A stretch of 37,362 nucleotides of DNA from PALSA-1296 sp038210275 (GTDB lineage: Bacteria > Bacteroidota > Ignavibacteria > Palsa-1295), in contig JBBQWV010000025.1 of the NCBI GenBank assembly GCA_038210275.1, forward strand, positions 1-37,362, read 5' to 3'. Under the pieces are notes generated by a model. It had not been told where the DNA came from, did not search any database, and saw only the letters and a program-made list of their open reading frames with translations. Positions 15,491-24,667 of the stretch are shown here, piece by piece. Position numbers and translations under genes: made by a program. The first letter of the stretch is position 1. Each line of letters starts with the position of its first letter.

Positions 15491-15531
15491 GTGTCATTGC
15501 GACGAGGGCCTCATCCCGACGAAGCAATGAC
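15491..15531 (+). repeat. Short copy of the GTGTCATTGCG palindrome family, possible terminator
   Basis: GTCATTGC (15493-15500) pairs with GCAATGAC (15524-15531), and the loop contains further complementary bases. Agttttt follows, so it could terminate the T9SS gene ending at 15475. The outer arms match the larger elements at 28624-28750 and 29251-29376. Confidence 0.65.
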
Positions 15532-15597
15532 AGTTTTTAGAGACAATGAGGATTACATGGATACAAGATAGGACTTCCGTATTTTCGTATCCAAATC

Positions 15598-17187
15598 ATG
15601 GCAGATATTTTTATCTCATATTCGTCTAAGGACTCCGAGCGCGCTCTTTCGCTTGCGGAGGAACTGCGTTCACGCGGGGCATCCGTGTGGATCGATCAAC
15701 AAGCAATTGATGGCGCAACGCAGTGGTCAAGCGAGATCGCGCAGGCTTTGGATGAATGCAAGGCGCTGGTGCTGCTCATATCCAAGTCCTCGCTCAAAAG
15801 TAAGAACTGCGCGAAAGAAGTTACGATCGCCGCCGAAGCGGATAAATTTATTTTGCCGATCGATCTTGAAGATATTCCTCTGCCGAAAGAATTCAAATAT
15901 CATCTTGCCGGTTTGCAACGCGTTGCATTTTCGAATCAGAATGCGATCTGGCGGTCAGTGGAAAAACTGCTTTCGCTAACCCCCGTAGAGACGCGCCATG
16001 GCGCGTCTCTACCACCGGTAAAGGATACAGTAATCCGTGTTGCCGTTCTGCCTTTCGATGATCTCTCCCCGAAAAAAGATAACGGTTGGTTTGCCGACGG
16101 CATGATGGATGAACTCATCGGCACACTTAGCTCGCTCGAAAAACTACGCGTCGCTAGCCGCCCGGATGTGATGTATTACAAAAAGCACCGCCCGAAAGCA
16201 AAGAAGATTGCCGACGATCTGAAAGTCCGCTACCTCATCGAAGGCTCAGTTCGCAAAGCAGGTGAGAAAATTCGTATTACTGTGTCACTAACTGATACGG
16301 CATTCGGCGAACAGCTGTGGATGAATAATTACGACGGCACATTCGATGACATTTTTGAATTTCAGGAAACCGTTTCCAAGCAGATCTTAGAAGCGCTCGA
16401 ACTGAAACTCACGCCGCAAGCTGAAAAAGTAATCCAAGAACAACCAACGCAAAATGTTGAAGCTTATGAACTCTATCTCAAAGGTCTCGAATCCCACCGC
16501 CTCTATTCTCGCGAGGGATATGAAAAAGCTCTCAAACTATATGAGAGTGCGATTGTACTCGATCCTAGATTCAGTGATGCATATCTTGTTTTGGCGAATC
16601 TTAACGCTACCTATTACCGTGAATCTTCACGAGACCCAAAATGGCTTTTACGTGCAGAAGAATATTTTAAAAAAGCAGAGGCTATCACTGGCGAAACTGT
16701 GAAGACACTTCGGGTAAAAGGAGAAATAGCATGGCTAAAAGAGAATTTTGAAGAGGCAGAACAAGTATTACTTCAGGCGATAGAACGCGATCCGAATTAT
16801 TATAAAACCTATAATATGATCGGAAATGTGTACGTCATGCTTGATAAAAAAGACCTTGCAGCTAAGGCATTTTCCGAGGTTCTAAAAATCACAAAACATT
16901 ACCAGGGCTATTCAAATCTTATTTCCACACTGAGTGGAATGGATGAAGAAACAGGAATAAAGCAAATAGCATTGGAAGCTTTGCCTATAATGCAAAAGCA
17001 TCTACTTGAATTCCACACCGATTATGCTGTGCAATCTGCCGATTTAGCATTCTTACCTTCCTCCGTGTTTTTGCAGCCGGTTAATGAGATAAAAAGAGCG
17101 CAGAGTGTAAAAACAAGTACTTTTTTCATGGGGATTTTGATGATGATGAATGCACGAATATACGAAGAAAATTGCCCCTTCGCATAA
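15598..17187 (+). CDS. TIR domain protein with TolB-like (FlgO-type) middle domain and TPR repeats
   Basis: The protein has 529 residues. The TIR domain (1 to about 125) starts 'MADIFISYSSKDSERA' and has 'ASVWIDQQAIDGATQW' and the putative catalytic glutamate E74 in 'NCAKEV', so NAD hydrolysis is possible. The middle domain (about 143-290) has 'VAVLPFDDLSPKKDNGWFA', 'KVRYLIEGSVRKAGEKIRI' and 'FDDIFEFQETVSKQI', the pattern found beside adenylate cyclase and winged-helix domains and usually called TolB/FlgO-like. TPR repeats run from about 290 to 460. The last 60 residues look unlike TPR and may be a replaced or frameshifted tail. Codons 130-138 (V-E-T-R-H-G-A-S-L) are a perfect 28-bp palindrome inserted between the domains. 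Likely a signalling or defence protein; no partner is evident. Confidence 0.85.
   Translation: MADIFISYSSKDSERALSLAEELRSRGASVWIDQQAIDGATQWSSEIAQALDECKALVLLISKSSLKSKNCAKEVTIAAEADKFILPIDLEDIPLPKEFKYHLAGLQRVAFSNQNAIWRSVEKLLSLTPVETRHGASLPPVKDTVIRVAVLPFDDLSPKKDNGWFADGMMDELIGTLSSLEKLRVASRPDVMYYKKHRPKAKKIADDLKVRYLIEGSVRKAGEKIRITVSLTDTAFGEQLWMNNYDGTFDDIFEFQETVSKQILEALELKLTPQAEKVIQEQPTQNVEAYELYLKGLESHRLYSREGYEKALKLYESAIVLDPRFSDAYLVLANLNATYYRESSRDPKWLLRAEEYFKKAEAITGETVKTLRVKGEIAWLKENFEEAEQVLLQAIERDPNYYKTYNMIGNVYVMLDKKDLAAKAFSEVLKITKHYQGYSNLISTLSGMDEETGIKQIALEALPIMQKHLLEFHTDYAVQSADLAFLPSSVFLQPVNEIKRAQSVKTSTFFMGILMMMNARIYEENCPFA
15985..16012. repeat. Perfect 28-bp palindrome inside the TIR-TPR coding sequence
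   Basis: GTAGAGACGCGCC, then AT, then the exact complement, forms a 28-bp perfect palindrome. It lies in frame, contains no stop in the reading frame used, and falls in the linker between the TIR and TolB-like domains. From general knowledge, GTAGAGACGCGCC palindromes are dispersed repeats in several bacterial groups. Confidence 0.95.
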
Positions 17188-17271
17188 AATCCGGGTTTTT
17201 GGTTTTGAACTCTTTGGGTTAAACTTTTCTTCTTTAGTAAGTCTCTATTGGGTATTACTTTTTCTTTGAGT

Positions 17272-18885
17272 ATGAAGACTTCTTTTCTTGCTTTGATATT
17301 GGTTTTATCTCTTGCCGAAATTGCATATTCTCAGCCGCAGAATACTGCCGTTTCTGATCCCCCTATTCCGCTTTTCGATGGCGAGCCGTATCTTGCAGTT
17401 AATCCGACCAATCCGGAAAATATGGTGATTGCCTGGATGTCTTATATAAAAAATGCCGGCATTCCTTTAACCGAACAGATCGGGATTCACGTAAAATCTT
17501 CATTCGATGGAGGGAAATCGTGGGGCAATGAAATCACGATGCCGCATTACTCTCCGAAATTTCACTCTGCAGATGTTTCGATGGCGTTTCATGGCGCTAC
17601 CTTATATATAGAATATATTGACTATAAGCAGAATCCTGATTCCGGTGGAATCGTCGTTACCCATTCGACGGATGGAGGAAAGTCTTGGAGCACTCCGATC
17701 AAAGCCTTCGATCTTTATGATAATGGCGACAGACCGATCGACCGTCCGTGGATCGCAATTGATAACTCCGGCACTGCCTCCGATGGTACGATCTATATTA
17801 CGACAAAGCCTGCGCCGTGGGATCCGATACCGAATCGTCCGTATATGAAATTTTCTACCGATGGCGGTAACTCTTGGAGCAAGATAGATACTGTTGATGG
17901 CGGCGATTATCTTGCCGGACCGATCGATCAGCCGATGGTCTCCCCTGCTGTAACAAGTGATGGAGTTTTTCGGGCAGCTTATATCAGTTGGAATATTGCA
18001 AAAAATCCAAATCCACGATATACGGTCGCAAGTTCAAACGATAAAGGAAAAACATATACTCGCACGACGATCACTATTCCAAAAACTTCTACGGGAAAAG
18101 ATACACTTTCGAAACTTGGGTATCATCTGGCTGTAAATCCAAGCGATGCAAAAAATATGATCTTTGTCTGGCCCGATTCGCGCGATGGCGATCTTGATGT
18201 CTATGCAGTTTACACCACTGACGGCGGAATATCGTGGAGCGCAGACCAGCGCATCAATGACGATCCAAAAAATAACGGAGTCTGGCAAGATCTGGTGTGG
18301 GCGAATTATAGCGACGATGGCAAATGCGTAATCAGTTGGCGTGATAGGCGCAATGGCGATAGCACAGGCTATCAACAAGGCAGTGATATTTATTTTGCAG
18401 TTTCCACCGATGGTGGAAAAACTTTCGGGAAAAATATGCGGGTTTCCGATAAAACTGCGCCGTTTAATATTGTACTAAATGGATCAGGCAATGATTTTCA
18501 ATCGACTGCAATCGTTGATGATTCTCTTTGCGTAACGTGGGGCGATGTGCGGACGGGAAAGCTCGCGATCTATTTCGCAAAAGCTGCCATCAGTGATGGT
18601 ATTGCAAAAGTAGTGAATGTCTCAAATGAAACGAAGAGCCCGATCTCAATCTTTCCGAATCCCGCATCGAATAAAATTACTATCGAACTCACACTCAATT
18701 CTCCAGAGCAAATTGAATTATTTCTCTACGATGAAAATGGAAAAGAAGCTATGCATCAAACAAATGCTATGACACAATTTTACCGACAGACACTTGATCT
18801 TTCGAAGTTTTCTTCCGGTGTTTATAGCGTCGTACTTACAACACCAAATGAACAATTCTCTCGGAAATTTACTGTCGAACGTTAA
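17272..18885 (+). CDS. Secreted sialidase-like Asp-box propeller with T9SS sorting domain
   Basis: The ATG at 17272 is preferred to the TTG at 17248 because it begins a signal peptide (MKTSFLALILVLSLAEIAYS, cleaved before QPQN). The protein has 537 residues. At least six Asp-box turns ('SSFDGGKSW', 'HSTDGGKSW', 'FSTDGGNSW', 'SSNDKGKTY', 'YTTDGGISW', 'VSTDGGKTF') indicate a six-bladed sialidase-type propeller. I do not see the full arginine triad and tyrosine of true sialidases, so enzymatic activity is unproven. The C-terminal T9SS domain has 'ISIFPNPASNKITIEL', 'IELFLYDENGKE' and 'FSSGVYSVVL'. It lies between the TIR-TPR protein and a larger propeller gene on the same strand. Confidence 0.85.
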   Translation: MKTSFLALILVLSLAEIAYSQPQNTAVSDPPIPLFDGEPYLAVNPTNPENMVIAWMSYIKNAGIPLTEQIGIHVKSSFDGGKSWGNEITMPHYSPKFHSADVSMAFHGATLYIEYIDYKQNPDSGGIVVTHSTDGGKSWSTPIKAFDLYDNGDRPIDRPWIAIDNSGTASDGTIYITTKPAPWDPIPNRPYMKFSTDGGNSWSKIDTVDGGDYLAGPIDQPMVSPAVTSDGVFRAAYISWNIAKNPNPRYTVASSNDKGKTYTRTTITIPKTSTGKDTLSKLGYHLAVNPSDAKNMIFVWPDSRDGDLDVYAVYTTDGGISWSADQRINDDPKNNGVWQDLVWANYSDDGKCVISWRDRRNGDSTGYQQGSDIYFAVSTDGGKTFGKNMRVSDKTAPFNIVLNGSGNDFQSTAIVDDSLCVTWGDVRTGKLAIYFAKAAISDGIAKVVNVSNETKSPISIFPNPASNKITIELTLNSPEQIELFLYDENGKEAMHQTNAMTQFYRQTLDLSKFSSGVYSVVLTTPNEQFSRKFTVER

Positions 18886-18934
18886 TTTTTTTTAAAAGAT
18901 AAGCTGATTTAAGGGCATCTCACCTCTTAGGAGT

Positions 18935-18942
18935 TATATTTG
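18935..18942 (+). promoter_or_regulatory. -7 promoter box of the 1174-residue T9SS protein
   Basis: TATATTTG fits TAnnTTTG and lies 19 bp before the ATG at 18962. The -33 region has no TTG at 19-21 bp, so the promoter is only half supported. Confidence 0.4.
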
Positions 18943-18961
18943 TATCCGTCACATTGTCACA

Positions 18962-21900
18962 ATGAAACAGCTCCTGATCGCTCTCACTTTCCTTGCTCTT
19001 CTCTCAGCGGCAAACCAATCCGCTTGTCAAAATGTGAAGTGGAAAATGATCGTGCCCAATGCGCTGGTGCCCGGCAGATTTGATCCGTTCTCTCCTGTCG
19101 AATTCGGAGCCATTGCCGCAAAAGGAAAGATCGTCTTAGCGGGATGGAAGAATCTCATACTTTCCATTGATGACGGAGCAACGTGGCGAAACCTCAACGC
19201 TCCGTATGCCTCCGGAGATTTTGCAATGGAGGTCGCTATATATGATGATAATACATTTGCACTGATAAGTTATCATTCGGGGGTATTTATCAGCAATGAT
19301 CAAGGATTAAGCTGGACACTTATTCCGACAGCCACTTCAGGACTTTCCATCGTCTTTGATGGATCTCCAAACCGCCTCGCAATGGTGATTGGCGGCAATG
19401 TCGTATACGATATTATCATTGGAGTCAGTGGGTTGTATCATCCGTTGCTCAATGCCAATTACTCCGCCTGTATTCGAACTGCCGCCGACGGCACGCTACG
19501 CGTACTCGCCGGAGCAAATGCAAATACTGCGACGCTGATGAAGAGTTATGATCATGATGTAACTTGGCAGAGTACATCAACGATCAATAACGGCGATAAC
19601 TATACACTTCTTGCCGATCAATCTGATCCCAACAGATTTGTTGCTATCAATGAAAACTGGATCGCTCATAATGGCAATACGTCAAATATTTACCTTACGA
19701 CCGATAATGGAAATTCATGGAACACCGTTTTTAACCAGCCACTAAACAGCGTGAATGCCTTATGCGGCAATGGTACTACAGGCTGCCATGATTATTTTAC
19801 CGGCACTACAAATGCAGGGGTTCTGCGTTCGAACGATAAAGGACTATCCTGGCAATTGATCGGCGGACCACCAATGACACTGGACTCCCGCTCTCTTGCA
19901 TCAGTGGATGACAGCTTGCTCTTTGCCTTCGATACCCTTGGTAATATTTGGGCAACGCAGCCGGCAAGTTTCGGACCGGGATCCTACTCTATAACCGGCG
20001 CGCAATTTTTCGGACAGCTTGATCTCACCTCCTGCGATACTTCAGTGCAAACGACGATCACTTTTTATAATTCGTTATGTCAGAAGTATGACATTACCTC
20101 AGCAAAGATCATCGGCAAAGATAGCCTCGAATATTCACTAACGGGAAATATCTCAAAACCGACAAATTATCCCGATAGCGTTCATATCCGTTTTACTCCG
20201 ACGAAAGGCGGTAAAAACGATGCGAAGTTACTCGTAACATATTCCAACGGTACCTCGACGACTATTGATCTCAGTGTAAATATGCCGCTTACGTCCCTTT
20301 CGATTTCGAAAAAAATTCTTTTCGAAAATGATACGATAAATTTATGTGCATCTGATAGCGCTACTCTCAAACTCACTTCACTGTGCCCTCTTGATCTTTC
20401 TTCGCTTTCAGTCACCGGAACGGACTCAGCATCTTTTTTCCTTCGCGGGAAAAAATCGGCAGTACTTCCGAAAGACTCGTTGATAAAAGTTATTTGTATT
20501 CCACAGCGTTCAGGTTTACTTAATGCAACGCTACATATTATTTCCAGTGACGGAAGGACATGGGATGTTCCGCTGAGTCTGTTTGTCAAGGTTGCCCCAC
20601 TCGCAATTGTTGCACCCACAGCGACAGATACGATCTCATTATGTTCGGCAGATAGTATCCGCATTGTTCTTTCTGCACCGTGCTCGTTAGGCATTACTTC
20701 CCTATCATTTATCGGTCAGGATTCCTCGTCATTTATTTTGAACGGGAAAACTTCGGCGGCGTTACCTTTGGATTCTGTTGTTGTTGTAAAATTAATTCCA
20801 AAACAACCCGGGAATCTCAGCACCATACTCCATATCGTAACTGCAGACGGCAGAATATTCGATGTACCTCTGAGTGCTTTTGTATTGCCAACTACTGTCA
20901 GCATTCAGCCTTCGGCTCTTTTTGTAAATGATACGATTAACTATTGCACCACCGTCACTCGCAAACTTATTCTGAAAGCTCCGTGCCCCATGAATTTTTT
21001 GCTTGCTTTACGCGGACTTGATGCGGCATCATTTACATTACCAATACCTCTGCCAAATACTCTTCCTTTGGATTCAGAAATTACCGTGATCTGCACTCCG
21101 CAACATTCGGGAATACTTGATGCGCGGGTTGAGATCACTGCCGGAGGTGGAGTTGATACAATCCCTATTCATCTTTTTGTAAAGCCTGCGCCGCTCTCGT
21201 TCACACCTTTTGTAAAGTTTAATGTTGATACGATCACTTCCTGCGAATCCGATAGTGCGCAGTTTGTTCTTTCCACATTCGATCTCTCGACTCAGTGCTC
21301 GCTGATCATTTCTTCGCTTTCGATCACCGGAGCGGATGCAAGTTCTTTTGTTCTTCAGGGGAAATCTACAGCGACACTTCCGCCGGATTCGATCGTAAAA
21401 ATAAATTGCATTCCGCAGCATTCGGGAAAACTCACAGCAATATTACATATCATTACAAGTGATGGCAGATCGTGGGATGTACCGATGACATTATATGTCA
21501 CCGATCCTCCTCTTGAGATCAAGCCACTGATGCTTTTTGTAGGCGATACTGTTGAAGCTTGCATAGTACGCAGTGATTCGGTAGTGTTGAATGCGATCTG
21601 TCCGTTAAACATTAGCTCCATTTCCATTATTGGAAAAGATGCTTCCTCATTTACTCTTAATGGCAAAACAACCGCCGCACTTCCCGCTGATTCGGTGATC
21701 GTAATCAGTTGCGCGCCTATAACTCAAGGTGATCTTGCGGCAACGCTTCATCTTGTTTCATCGTCAGGTACCTCATGGGATGTACCACTTTCTGCATTTG
21801 TAAAAGCGAAGCCGATGCTTTCACTTGACGGGGCAACATTCACCGATATTTCTACCGATGTGATCGGTGAAGACATCAGTATCCCTGTTATTATCCATCA

Positions 21901-22486
21901 TAGCGGCGGCGCATACGATGCAGAATTCATGATCCATTATGATTCTACATCAATGATCTATCGCGGTGTTTTTGATCTCAATAATGCCGATCATACGTTC
22001 TCACAATTCAATAATTTTTCTGCACAGATCAGATTTAATACGGGCGTTGATACGATCCTTTTCGCACGATTCTCTTTTTATCCTCTCGATTCTGTCTGCA
22101 CACACATTACTATAGATTCTCTGAAAGGAATTGGCGCTGTTACAAACTGCTTGGATATTCCTCTCGCTTCCGACGGCATGAATATTTGCTCGACCGTTGC
22201 ATGCGGCAGGAAAATTCTTTCTCAATATATTCGTTACGGAGCAGCGCCTCAACTGAGGGTTATCCCTAATCCAAGTTCAGGTAGCGTGACGATAACTTCG
22301 TCGCTGCCGCTGGGAATGGTTCGAATTTCGGCGACAGATAAATTAGGGATCGAGAGAGCTTCACTAAATTCGGAATTATCTCCATCCGAGAAAGTAAAGC
22401 TCGATCTGGATTTTTTACCATCGGGATTATATTTTATTCGCGTAAGCGGCATCAGTGCTTCCATACCGGTGGTTATCGAGAAGTAA
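18962..22486 (+). CDS. Large secreted protein: propeller, five cysteine-paired Ig-like repeats, cohesin-like domain, T9SS sorting domain
   Basis: The 1174 residues start with a signal peptide (MKQLLIALTFLALLSAANQSA). Residues about 25-340 hold Asp-box turns ('LSIDDGATW', 'ISNDQGLSW', 'LTTDNGNSW', 'RSNDKGLSW'). A first Ig-like unit follows with 'SLCQKYDITSAKIIGKDSLEY'. Then come five repeats of about 97 residues, each with a 'DTI-x-x-C' opening, a 'CPLDLSSLSVTGTDSASF'-type core, a 'LPxDS' turn, and a 'P-x-x-x-G-x-L-x-A-x-L-x-I' strand ending in 'WDVPLS-F'. Each has two conserved cysteines. They resemble choice-of-anchor D or ASPM/Hydin-type Ig folds. A cohesin-like domain (about 955-1085) and a T9SS sorting domain ('VIPNPSSGSVTITS', 'LPSGLYFIRV') end the protein. 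Probably a surface adhesin or structural protein. Confidence 0.85.
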   Translation: MKQLLIALTFLALLSAANQSACQNVKWKMIVPNALVPGRFDPFSPVEFGAIAAKGKIVLAGWKNLILSIDDGATWRNLNAPYASGDFAMEVAIYDDNTFALISYHSGVFISNDQGLSWTLIPTATSGLSIVFDGSPNRLAMVIGGNVVYDIIIGVSGLYHPLLNANYSACIRTAADGTLRVLAGANANTATLMKSYDHDVTWQSTSTINNGDNYTLLADQSDPNRFVAINENWIAHNGNTSNIYLTTDNGNSWNTVFNQPLNSVNALCGNGTTGCHDYFTGTTNAGVLRSNDKGLSWQLIGGPPMTLDSRSLASVDDSLLFAFDTLGNIWATQPASFGPGSYSITGAQFFGQLDLTSCDTSVQTTITFYNSLCQKYDITSAKIIGKDSLEYSLTGNISKPTNYPDSVHIRFTPTKGGKNDAKLLVTYSNGTSTTIDLSVNMPLTSLSISKKILFENDTINLCASDSATLKLTSLCPLDLSSLSVTGTDSASFFLRGKKSAVLPKDSLIKVICIPQRSGLLNATLHIISSDGRTWDVPLSLFVKVAPLAIVAPTATDTISLCSADSIRIVLSAPCSLGITSLSFIGQDSSSFILNGKTSAALPLDSVVVVKLIPKQPGNLSTILHIVTADGRIFDVPLSAFVLPTTVSIQPSALFVNDTINYCTTVTRKLILKAPCPMNFLLALRGLDAASFTLPIPLPNTLPLDSEITVICTPQHSGILDARVEITAGGGVDTIPIHLFVKPAPLSFTPFVKFNVDTITSCESDSAQFVLSTFDLSTQCSLIISSLSITGADASSFVLQGKSTATLPPDSIVKINCIPQHSGKLTAILHIITSDGRSWDVPMTLYVTDPPLEIKPLMLFVGDTVEACIVRSDSVVLNAICPLNISSISIIGKDASSFTLNGKTTAALPADSVIVISCAPITQGDLAATLHLVSSSGTSWDVPLSAFVKAKPMLSLDGATFTDISTDVIGEDISIPVIIHHSGGAYDAEFMIHYDSTSMIYRGVFDLNNADHTFSQFNNFSAQIRFNTGVDTILFARFSFYPLDSVCTHITIDSLKGIGAVTNCLDIPLASDGMNICSTVACGRKILSQYIRYGAAPQLRVIPNPSSGSVTITSSLPLGMVRISATDKLGIERASLNSELSPSEKVKLDLDFLPSGLYFIRVSGISASIPVVIEK

Positions 22487-22558
22487 TAAAGGGGATAAGA
22501 ATTTCCGGAACGATAGAGCCGACAAAAGCGTGTTACAACAATACGATAATTTTTATTT

Positions 22559-23032
22559 ATGGGTGAAACGTTACGTAAATGGCTGAAGCAAACCACTCCG
22601 ATGCCGGATGGACTTGATGCAACACTAAATCTTTTTGTGGCGTCGCGCTTTATCGAAAACGATATGGAAGCGCTGTTGCAAAAATTTGGTATCACCCGAC
22701 GACAGTATAATGTACTTCGCATCCTCAAAGGTATTTACCCTGAAGGTCATCCACGCTCGGAGATCGCCGCTCGTGTGATCGAGCAATCACCGGATATTAC
22801 CCGCATAATTGATCGCCTTTCAGGTCAAGGACTCATCACGCGCAAACGAGGAAATACCGATAAGCGCGAATCGCTTACTATGATTACTCCAAAAGGAATA
22901 GCGCTCGTCAACAAAGTCGCGCCGTATATGACGGAGTTCAGCAGCCGCATAGAAAAAATTCTCGGCAAAGGTGACTGCAAAAAACTTTCCGCACTTTGCG
23001 AGAAGTTATATGCAGAGAAGGCAGAGCAGTAG
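22559..23032 (+). CDS. MarR family transcriptional regulator
   Basis: The 157 residues fit a winged-helix MarR dimer: the N-terminal dimerisation helix 'FVASRFIENDMEALLQKFGI', the recognition region 'RSEIAARVIEQSPDITRIIDRL' and the wing 'GLITRKRGNTDKRESLTMITPKG'. The C-terminal helices complete the dimer interface. Such proteins repress nearby stress or efflux genes and are released by small ligands. The flanking genes here are T9SS proteins, so the target is unclear; the YceI gene, a frequent MarR neighbour in other genomes, is 12 kb away. Start ATG at 22559. Confidence 0.9.
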   Translation: MGETLRKWLKQTTPMPDGLDATLNLFVASRFIENDMEALLQKFGITRRQYNVLRILKGIYPEGHPRSEIAARVIEQSPDITRIIDRLSGQGLITRKRGNTDKRESLTMITPKGIALVNKVAPYMTEFSSRIEKILGKGDCKKLSALCEKLYAEKAEQ

Positions 23033-23057
23033 TCTGTACAGGCGAATTATTTTAGTT

Positions 23058-23195
23058 GTCATTCCGAACGGAGATTTTTTATGCGAAGCATAAAAAACGA
23101 TGTGAGGAATCTCCTGATAGATTCTGGCGACTGAGATTCTTCCACGATTTAGGGGATTGCCACGTCGTCCGCAAGCGCACTCCTCGCAATGACAC
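23058..23195. repeat. Composite palindromic element (GTCATTCCGAACGG ... CCTCGCAATGACAC)
   Basis: The left end matches the GTCATTTCGAACGGA family and the right end matches the TCCTCGCAATGACAC family, so two repeat types meet here. Inside is a perfect stem TTTTTTATGC-GAA-GCATAAAAAA (23075-23097). It lies in the 236-bp gap between convergent genes. Confidence 0.7.
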
Positions 23196-23220
23196 ACACT
23201 TATAAAAATCTTTTAAAATA

Positions 23221-23252
23221 AAAAAAGCGAGTCTTGCGACTCGCTTTTTTTT
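23221..23252. terminator. Bidirectional intrinsic terminator
   Basis: GCGAGTC-TTGC-GACTCGC (23227-23244) is flanked by A6 and T8, so it can stop transcription from both convergent genes, the MarR regulator (+) and the T9SS protein (-). Confidence 0.85.
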
Positions 23253-23268
23253 ACTATCGTTAAATCCT

Positions 23269-24414
23269 TTATTGGATCACCAGTTTCTTTGTTTCCTGTT
23301 GACTGCCCGATTGGACAGTAACAAGATAGACGCCTGGTTTTAATCCGGTAAGATCGAGCACTTCGATATGGGCACCAGCCATCAGCAATCCGTTAAAGAC
23401 TACTTTTGCAGGTGGACCTTGAGCTGCTGTTGCGCTGCTGATCGAGATCGTCACCGGCGCATCTGCGGTCAGCGTGATTGTGATCGAAACCGGAGTGCCG
23501 TTCACAGAAGGATTCGGGGTGATCTCGCTGACGGTAAGTCCGTTTGCCGGATCACCGGTTGTGCCTTTGTGAATTGGTCTGCCGCAATCTTTGCGAATGC
23601 TTTGCAGGATGGCATTATTCTTGCGAATGATCGAAGCATAATCTTTCTCAGCATCTCCGCTTGCTTTCATCAGAGATTTGATCTGATCAAGCAATCCTTT
23701 AATCTGCACACGAGTTGCTGAATCTTTCGCATTGCCTTTCAATGCTCTGATCTGTTTGAAGATCGCATCGATCTGCGCTTGGTTATCAGTGATCGTCTTC
23801 TGATCTGCAGCAAGTTTCGCAGCGTCATCAGCAGAGATCTGCGTCAGGAAAATTTTCCAGCATGAATCGGCAAGTCCGAAATGACCTCTACCGCCCTTAT
23901 CAGGAGGATTGCCGTTGCCCGTTCCGCCGCCCTTTGTGGTGTCGCGTGGTCCGCCGTTACCTTTATCCGGTCTGCCGCAATTCTGCGCAATAGTCTCGAA
24001 TAATTTATTATTATTTTTCAAGATGGTATCAATATCCATCTGCGCCGCGCCGTTTGCTCTATTCAGAGTTTCGATCTGTGCATTTAATGCCATGATCTTT
24101 GCGCGATTAGTAGTATCTCTGTTGTTACCGGAGTTACTGCCTTTTAACAAGTCGCCGATTTGTTTATTCAGCGCATCAATCTGTGGCTGGTTGCCGCTGA
24201 TCGTAGCTTGATCGGTGGCAAGTTTTGCCTGATCTGCCGGTGAAAGCTGCGATAAAAAAACTTTCCAGCAGGAGTCACTCAATCCGTAATGAGTCCCTTT
24301 GCCGGGTCCGCCATTGCTCGGTCCACCGTTTTGAGGGTTGCCGTCTGCGAAGGCAGAAGCCGTAAAGATCGCCCCGAAAAGAAGCGCTAAAGCTATATTT
24401 TTCAAATACTTCAT
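23269..24414 (-). CDS. Secreted protein with a duplicated Cys-Trp helical domain and T9SS sorting domain
   Basis: The ATG at 24414 gives a signal peptide (MKYLKNIALALLFGAIFTASAFA) and 381 residues; the frame runs on to a TTG at 24519. A unit of about 110 residues occurs twice. Each unit starts 'LSDSCWKVFLSQLSPAD' or 'LADSCWKIFLTQISADD', continues as long Gln- and Asp-rich helices that look coiled-coil, and ends 'NCGRP' or 'DCGRP'. The two cysteines per unit may pair. Gly/Pro/Asn-rich linkers precede each unit. The C-terminal region ('ITPNPSVNGTPVSITIT', 'LKPGVYLVTVQSG') is a T9SS sorting domain. I do not recognise the repeated domain. A bidirectional terminator lies just beyond the stop. Confidence 0.75.
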   Translation of the reverse strand: MKYLKNIALALLFGAIFTASAFADGNPQNGGPSNGGPGKGTHYGLSDSCWKVFLSQLSPADQAKLATDQATISGNQPQIDALNKQIGDLLKGSNSGNNRDTTNRAKIMALNAQIETLNRANGAAQMDIDTILKNNNKLFETIAQNCGRPDKGNGGPRDTTKGGGTGNGNPPDKGGRGHFGLADSCWKIFLTQISADDAAKLAADQKTITDNQAQIDAIFKQIRALKGNAKDSATRVQIKGLLDQIKSLMKASGDAEKDYASIIRKNNAILQSIRKDCGRPIHKGTTGDPANGLTVSEITPNPSVNGTPVSITITLTADAPVTISISSATAAQGPPAKVVFNGLLMAGAHIEVLDLTGLKPGVYLVTVQSGSQQETKKLVIQ

Positions 24415-24667
24415 AGGTTTATTAAGTAAAGATAAACGTCTCAAAATTACGCCAATGCCCTCTTTCGGGGTCGAAACGGATGGCGCATGAATTTTAGTTA
24501 CAATGTAAAGAGACTTCAATAGTCATTTGGTTTCACCCAAAAACAAAAAAAAATGAAGTTTTTTTTTGGGGGTGTCTGAATAAGGATTATTTCCGATTTT
24601 GAAAAGGAGCCTCTCCAGCCTGGTTTCTCCAGTGGTGCAGACTCTCAATCTGCCAGTCAACGCTTCC

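Noticed and set aside
24415..24667. Possible small gene or RNA between the two minus-strand T9SS genes
   Set aside because: The 253 bp hold A/T runs and no stem, promoter or frame I could support.
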